Below the pieces are notes generated by a model, which worked only from the letters and a program-made list of their open reading frames with translations, was not told the origin of the DNA and ran no database searches. 9,470 nt of DNA from Anaerolineaceae bacterium (lineage in GTDB: Bacteria > Chloroflexota > Anaerolineae > JAAYZQ01): the NCBI GenBank assembly GCA_012514775.1, contig JAAYZQ010000070.1, positions 1-9,470 on the forward strand. The letters are read 5' to 3'. Below, piece by piece: positions 5,544 to 9,470 of this stretch. The position numbers and the translations under genes are program-made. Position 1 is the first letter of the stretch. Each line of letters opens with the position of its first letter.

Positions 5544-7601
5544 ATGCTGCGAGTTGCAACGGACATCGGAGGGACGTTCACGGACCTTGTGTTCGTGACC
5601 CCCGGCGGAGAGGTCGTCACCGGCAAGAGCCACACGACGCCGGGACAGTTCGAAAAAGGAGTAATGGACGTCATCTCGGCCAACAACATCCAGCCGAGCG
5701 AGTTCGCGTCGTTTGTCCATGGGACGACGATCGTGATCAATGCCATCACCGAGCGAAAGGGCGCCCGGGTGGGGTTGATCACCACGGAGGGGTTCCGCGA
5801 CATCCTGGAGATCGGCCGCGGCAACCGCCCCGACTTTTTCAACCTGGAATATCGCAAGCCGGAGCCCTTTGTGCCCCGCTACCTGCGCCGCGAGGTGAGG
5901 GGGCGCATCAACTACAAGGGGATGGAGACGACCCCCCTGGACGTCGATGCGTTCCCGGCCATCCTCGACGACTTCCGGGCTGAAGGGGTGGAGGCTGTCG
6001 CCATTTGCACCATCAACTCGTACGCGAACCCGGCCCACGAAGAGGCGGCGCTGGCCAGGGTGAAGGAGCTGTGGCCCGAAGTCTCGGCCGTCGCTTCCTA
6101 TCAGATCACGCGCGAGTGGCGCGAATACGAGCGCATCAACACCGCGGTGCTCTCGGCCTACGTGCAGCCCATCGCCCACCACTACCTGGACTGCCTGACC
6201 ACGGCCCTCTACGAGGCCGGCATGCGTTGCACGCCATACATCATGCAGTCCAACTGCGGCGTGGACACGGTCCGCAGTGCGCGCCAGATCCCCATCACGA
6301 TGGTCGAGTCGGGGCCGGCCAGCGGCATCTGGGGCGCGGCCGCCCTCGGCCGGCTCATTGGCGAGCCCAACGCCATCGCCATCGACATCGGCGGCACCAC
6401 GGCCAAGTGCGGGCTCATCACCGGGGGCGAGGTCAAGCTCAACACCAACTATCTCATCGAGCGCAGCAACGCCTCGGCAGGCTATCCGGTGACGGTGCCC
6501 GTCGTCGACCTGGTCGAGATCGGCAACGGCGGCGGCTCTATCGCCTGGGTGGACGAGTTTCAGCGGCTGCACGTCGGCCCCCAGAGCGCGGGCGCCATGC
6601 CCGGACCCGTGTCCTACGGCATGGGCGGCACCGAGGCGACGACGACGGACGCGAACCTGGCCCTGGGCCGCATCAATCCCCACTATTTCTGCGGCGGCAC
6701 CATGGAGGCCGACATGGCCGGCGTCGACGATGCGCTGGGCCGCCTGGCCGCGCGGCTGAACACGAGCCCCCAGGAAGCGGCCCGTGGCATCGTCCGCATC
6801 GCCAACAACAACATGGTGAACGCCATCAAGCTCATCTCGGTCAACCGCGGCCACGACCCGCGCGACTTTACCCTCATCGCCTTTGGCGGCGGCGGCGGCA
6901 TGCACGCCTGCGCCCTGGCCCGGGAGCTGAGCATCAAGAAGGTGGTGATCCCCAAGCAGTCCAGCGTCTTTTCGGCCTGGGGCATGCTGCTCACCGACCT
7001 GCGCCGCGATTACCTCCAGACCCAGATCGTGGACCTGTCGGTACCCGGCGCGGCGGCGCAGCTCGACAGCGACCTGCGGGGGCTGGAAGAGCAGGCGCTC
7101 CAGGCTTATACCGCCGAGGACATAGACCCGTCACGCGTGCGTTTTCTGCGCTATGGGCGGTGCCGCTACCAGAACCAGGAGCACTCGGTGGAGATCGTCT
7201 TGCCCGACGGCGAGATCACGACCACACAGATCGACGCTATCCGCCAGCGCTTTGACGAGGACTATGAGCGCGAATACACCTACCGCCTGGCGGCGCCCGT
7301 GGAGCTGGTGGCCTATCACCTGGTAGCCATCGCCGAGGTGGACAAGCTCCAGCCCAGGCCCCTGCCCGGGGCCGGCAACGGGGCCGACGCTTCGCACGCG
7401 GTCAAGGAGAGGCGAGACGTGGATTGGGTCCAGGATGGCGTGCAAGAGACCGCCATCTATAACGGAGATGAGCTGACCCCCGGCATGCAATTCGCCGGCC
7501 CGGCCATCATCGAAGAGGCCGGGGCCACGACGGTAATCCCGCCCGGTTTGCCATGCCACGTCGATGACTATGGCAACTATCACATCCAGACCGCGCAGTG
7601 A
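5544..7601 (+). CDS. hyuA: Hydantoinase/oxoprolinase/carboxylase subunit A (HyuA family), ATP-binding
   Basis: This 685-residue protein is a full-length HyuA, the ATP-using subunit of an amidohydrolase or carboxylase acting with HyuB. It has the actin-like ATPase fold. The N-terminal phosphate motif is DIGGTFTD (7-14). HGTTIVINAITERKGARVG (59-77) and the 'GFRDILEIGR' segment (83-92) are classic for the N-terminal domain (about 1-185). REYERINTAVLSAYVQP (193-209), SGPASG (256-261) and the second phosphate motif DIGGTTAK (281-288) define the central domain. VGPQSAGAMPGP (344-355) and the Gly-rich GGGGGMHA (448-455) follow. The C-terminal domain ends with AGPAIIEEAGATTVIPPG (651-668). The TTAK form of the second motif, rather than TSTD, may point to the N-methylhydantoinase, caprolactamase or ketone carboxylase side of the family rather than 5-oxoprolinase; this is from memory and not certain. 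In these enzymes ATP phosphorylates a lactam, ureide or enolate/bicarbonate intermediate. hyuB follows after 11 nt. Confidence 0.92.
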   Translation: MLRVATDIGGTFTDLVFVTPGGEVVTGKSHTTPGQFEKGVMDVISANNIQPSEFASFVHGTTIVINAITERKGARVGLITTEGFRDILEIGRGNRPDFFNLEYRKPEPFVPRYLRREVRGRINYKGMETTPLDVDAFPAILDDFRAEGVEAVAICTINSYANPAHEEAALARVKELWPEVSAVASYQITREWREYERINTAVLSAYVQPIAHHYLDCLTTALYEAGMRCTPYIMQSNCGVDTVRSARQIPITMVESGPASGIWGAAALGRLIGEPNAIAIDIGGTTAKCGLITGGEVKLNTNYLIERSNASAGYPVTVPVVDLVEIGNGGGSIAWVDEFQRLHVGPQSAGAMPGPVSYGMGGTEATTTDANLALGRINPHYFCGGTMEADMAGVDDALGRLAARLNTSPQEAARGIVRIANNNMVNAIKLISVNRGHDPRDFTLIAFGGGGGMHACALARELSIKKVVIPKQSSVFSAWGMLLTDLRRDYLQTQIVDLSVPGAAAQLDSDLRGLEEQALQAYTAEDIDPSRVRFLRYGRCRYQNQEHSVEIVLPDGEITTTQIDAIRQRFDEDYEREYTYRLAAPVELVAYHLVAIAEVDKLQPRPLPGAGNGADASHAVKERRDVDWVQDGVQETAIYNGDELTPGMQFAGPAIIEEAGATTVIPPGLPCHVDDYGNYHIQTAQ

Positions 7602-7608
7602 GGAGGAG
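7601..7608 (+). promoter_or_regulatory. Ribosome binding site fixing the hyuB start
   Basis: AGGAGGAG overlaps the last base of the hyuA stop codon and ends 4 nt before the ATG at 7613. A longer frame from 7598 would add MRRRS, whose codons are the ribosome site itself. The conserved HyuB text (DPITLEII) begins five residues after the 7613 Met, so that start is chosen. Confidence 0.8.
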
Positions 7609-7612
7609 ATCC

Positions 7613-9289
7613 ATGAACGACAATTACGATCCCATTACCCTGGAAATTATCCAGAGCTCGCTGCAAGCGGCCGCGGACGAGATGTTTGCCGCGCTGCGGC
7701 GCACGGCCATGAGCGCCATCATCTACGAGGTGCTCGACATGGGCACGGGCATCACCGACAAGGACGGCGAGCTCGCCGGCTCGGGCGCCGGCATCCCCGC
7801 CTTTGTCGGCGTCCTGGACAAGACGGTCAAGCGGGTCCTGCAAAAGTTCGACCAGCCGGGCGACATCGAGAAGGGCGACATCTTTATCACCAACGACCCA
7901 TACAACGGCGGGGTGACCCACCTGAACGACGTGGTCCTGGTCATGCCCGTCTTTGTGGGGGACGAGATCGTGGCCTGGACGGCCAACATCGCCCACTGGA
8001 ACGACGTGGGCGGAATGGTGCCCGGCAGCATGTCGACCGAGGCCACCGAGATCTTTCAGGAGGGGATGATCCTGGCCGGCGTCAAGCTCTTTTCTCGGGG
8101 CCAGCCCATTCGCTCGGTGTTTGACATCCTCACCTCCAATTGCCGCATGCCCGACTTTTTGACGGGCGACCTGTGGGCCGGCGTGGCATCGGTCCGCGTC
8201 GGCGAGCGCCGCGTTCTGGAGATTGTCAACAAGTACGGCAAAGACGTCTTCTTGCACGCCGTCAAGGAGTACCTGGACTATGGCGAGCGGGTGAGCCTGG
8301 CGGCGATGAAGCGCCTGCCCAAGGGTACCTATTCCCTGGTCGAAGAGCAGGACTCGGGGCCTCCCTTCAAGGTCACGGTCGAAATCCGCGACGACGAGTT
8401 CGTCATCGACCTGCGGGAAAACCCCGACCAGGACAAGGGTCCCTTTAACATGAGCGCCGACGAGGCTATCGTGGCCTGCCAGATTGCCTTCAAGGGCATC
8501 ACCTCGCCGGAGCGCGTGGCGAACGGCGGCACGTTCCGCCCGCTGCGGGTCATGCTGCGCCACGGCAGCCTGTTCGATCCCATCTACCCGGCTGCCATGG
8601 GCATCTACTACGAGCTGAGCATCCGGCTCCACGACCTTATCTGGCGGTGCATGGCCGAGGCCCTGCCCGAGCAGTTGCCCGCCGGCGGCTTTGCCTCGGT
8701 GTGCGGCACCCTCTTTGGCGGCGTCCATCCCGACACCGGCCGGGCCTATGCCGTCATCGAGCCCGAGCTGGGCGGCTGGGGCGGCTCGCCCCTGAAGGAC
8801 GGCAACCCGGGCCAGTTCAGCGCCTTTCACGGGGAGACCTACAACTGCCCCGCCGAGGTGGCCGAGGCGCGCTATGGCGTGACGGTCGACTATCTCAGCT
8901 TCCACGACGAGGAAGGCGGAGCCGGCTTTCACCGGGGCGGCAAGGGAGTGCGCATCGACTACCGCATCAAGTCCGACAACGCGTGGCTGACGGTGGCGTA
9001 CACCCGCTCGCGCGTGCCGCCCTGGCCGCTGAAGGGCGGGCAGCCGGGGTCGCCCAACCACATCATCATCCGGCGGGCCAACGGCGAGCAGGAGCACTAC
9101 TCGGTGGTCAGCGGCCTGACGCTGAACACCGACGACGTCATCCAGGTGATGACGGCCACGGGCGCCGGCTGGGGCGACCCGACGGAACGACCCGTGGAGC
9201 TGGTAGAGCAGGACGTGAAGAACGGCTACATCACGCTACAACAGGCAAACGAGATCTATCGGCTAGATCAGCGTCGATCTGGCCAATAG
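7613..9289 (+). CDS. hyuB: Hydantoinase/oxoprolinase/carboxylase subunit B (HyuB family)
   Basis: This 558-residue protein is a complete HyuB, the subunit that completes the active site with HyuA. The N-terminus has DPITLEIIQSSLQAAADEMF (6-25), followed by LRRTAMS (28-34). NDPYNGGVTHLNDV (94-107) and NIAHWNDVGGMVPGS (125-139) form the conserved core. A Gly-rich ELGGWGGSP (385-393) and the C-terminal signature ATGAGWGDPTERP (515-527), followed by VEQDVKNGYI (531-540), close the protein. His103, Asp106 and His128 have the same spacing (3 and 25 residues) as the manganese ligands I recall for the acetone carboxylase alpha subunit, so a metal site is likely. The common HHADxGG segment reads HWNDVGG here, so the presumed ligand His is kept and the second His is Trp. 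No third (gamma or HyuC-like) subunit is visible downstream. This favours a two-subunit ring-opening enzyme over an acetone carboxylase, though genes may lie beyond the edge. Confidence 0.92.
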   Translation: MNDNYDPITLEIIQSSLQAAADEMFAALRRTAMSAIIYEVLDMGTGITDKDGELAGSGAGIPAFVGVLDKTVKRVLQKFDQPGDIEKGDIFITNDPYNGGVTHLNDVVLVMPVFVGDEIVAWTANIAHWNDVGGMVPGSMSTEATEIFQEGMILAGVKLFSRGQPIRSVFDILTSNCRMPDFLTGDLWAGVASVRVGERRVLEIVNKYGKDVFLHAVKEYLDYGERVSLAAMKRLPKGTYSLVEEQDSGPPFKVTVEIRDDEFVIDLRENPDQDKGPFNMSADEAIVACQIAFKGITSPERVANGGTFRPLRVMLRHGSLFDPIYPAAMGIYYELSIRLHDLIWRCMAEALPEQLPAGGFASVCGTLFGGVHPDTGRAYAVIEPELGGWGGSPLKDGNPGQFSAFHGETYNCPAEVAEARYGVTVDYLSFHDEEGGAGFHRGGKGVRIDYRIKSDNAWLTVAYTRSRVPPWPLKGGQPGSPNHIIIRRANGEQEHYSVVSGLTLNTDDVIQVMTATGAGWGDPTERPVELVEQDVKNGYITLQQANEIYRLDQRRSGQ

Positions 9290-9294
9290 GATCA

Positions 9295-9327
9295 GGTGCA
9301 ACGCACTCGAACAGAGTGCGTTGCACC
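9295..9327 (+). terminator. Perfect 14-bp hairpin after hyuB (probable Rho-independent terminator)
   Basis: Bases 9295-9308 and 9314-9327 are exact reverse complements (GGTGCAACGCACTC / GAGTGCGTTGCACC) around a 5-nt GAACA loop, beginning 5 nt after the hyuB stop. The stem is followed by a pyrimidine stretch, CCTTTCCTTCTC (9328-9339), which contains T but no uninterrupted run. Position and stem strength fit a terminator ending the hyuAB message. A dimeric-regulator operator for the next gene is an alternative, since only 28 nt separate it from the ATG at 9356. Confidence 0.65.
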
Positions 9328-9355
9328 CCTTTCCTTCTCACCAGGAGGACACATC

Positions 9356-9470
9356 ATGGCAGCCATCGAAACCAGAACGCTGGTCATGGCCGGGCCCATG
9401 CGCTGGATCGTGCTGGAGCACGCCGGCCGGGTCACGACGCTGGCCTGGTTCGCTCACGTCCACTATACCG
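9356..9470 (+). CDS. Unrecognised protein, N-terminal 38 residues only (runs off the end)
   Basis: An ATG at 9356 is preceded by a strong AGGAGGA site (9343-9349) with a 6-nt spacer. The frame stays open to the window edge. The visible protein begins MAAIETRTLVMAGPM and continues through IVLEHAGRVTTLAW to HVHYT. I do not recognise a family. There is no signal peptide and no obvious membrane helix in this part; the later section is moderately hydrophobic with several His and Trp. It lies after a probable terminator, so it may have its own message or be read through at a reduced level. The good ribosome site is the main reason to accept it as a real gene. Confidence 0.55.
   Translation, partial: MAAIETRTLVMAGPMRWIVLEHAGRVTTLAWFAHVHYT

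Noticed and set aside
5415..6905. 496-codon open frame on the minus strand across hyuA
   Set aside because: Same reason: it mirrors the codon bias of hyuA and shows no recognisable domain.
7598..7612. Upstream start for hyuB
   Set aside because: The extra MRRRS is encoded by the Shine-Dalgarno sequence itself.
7580..9097. 505-codon open frame on the minus strand across hyuB
   Set aside because: It lies opposite a complete, motif-rich hyuB gene. Its product is His/Asp/Gly/Arg-rich with no family resemblance, as expected of antisense frames in GC-rich genes.
1..9470. tRNA, rRNA, CRISPR array, insertion sequence or prophage genes
   Set aside because: None seen: no spaced repeats, no transposase or integrase motifs, no terminal inverted repeats, and no long gap large enough for an rRNA.

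Overview
The window is GC-rich, gene-dense bacterial DNA. Every supported gene is on the + strand, and nothing mobile or phage-like is visible. The taxonomic guess is weak. High GC, strong Shine-Dalgarno sites, ATG starts and this gene combination would fit Chloroflexota (Anaerolineae or Caldilineae type), but an alphaproteobacterium or actinobacterium cannot be excluded.

Positions 1-461 hold the C-terminal end of a family 5 (dipeptide/oligopeptide/nickel type) periplasmic or lipid-anchored substrate-binding protein. A 169-bp gap with a perfect 11-bp hairpin follows. Positions 631-4601 hold a complete Dpp/Opp-type ABC importer: permeases DppB and DppC and ATPases DppD and DppF, separated by 1-5 nt. 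Overlapping the end of dppF by 4 nt is a cofactor-independent racemase of the Asp/Glu/hydantoin racemase family (4598-5395) with both catalytic cysteines.

After a 148-bp gap with GC-rich hairpins that compete for the same bases, positions 5544-9289 encode the two subunits of an ATP-dependent amidohydrolase or carboxylase of the hydantoinase A/B superfamily (HyuA, HyuB). Known members are N-methylhydantoinase, 5-oxoprolinase, caprolactamase and acetone or acetophenone carboxylase. A perfect 14-bp-stem hairpin lies just after hyuB. A new reading frame with a good ribosome binding site starts at 9356 and runs off the end; I do not recognise it.

The likely joint function is capture and import of a small cyclic amide, ureide or peptide-like compound by the SBP-DppBCDF importer. 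The racemase would then interconvert its enantiomers, and HyuAB would open or carboxylate it at the cost of ATP. The substrate cannot be read from sequence. No carbamoylase, cyclic-imide hydrolase, third carboxylase subunit or regulator is visible, so these must lie outside or be absent. The families are all known. The most notable points are the genetic linkage, two atypical ATPase positions in DppD, the duplicated four-cysteine pattern in DppD and DppF, a conserved metal-site pattern in HyuB, and the three intergenic RNA structures.
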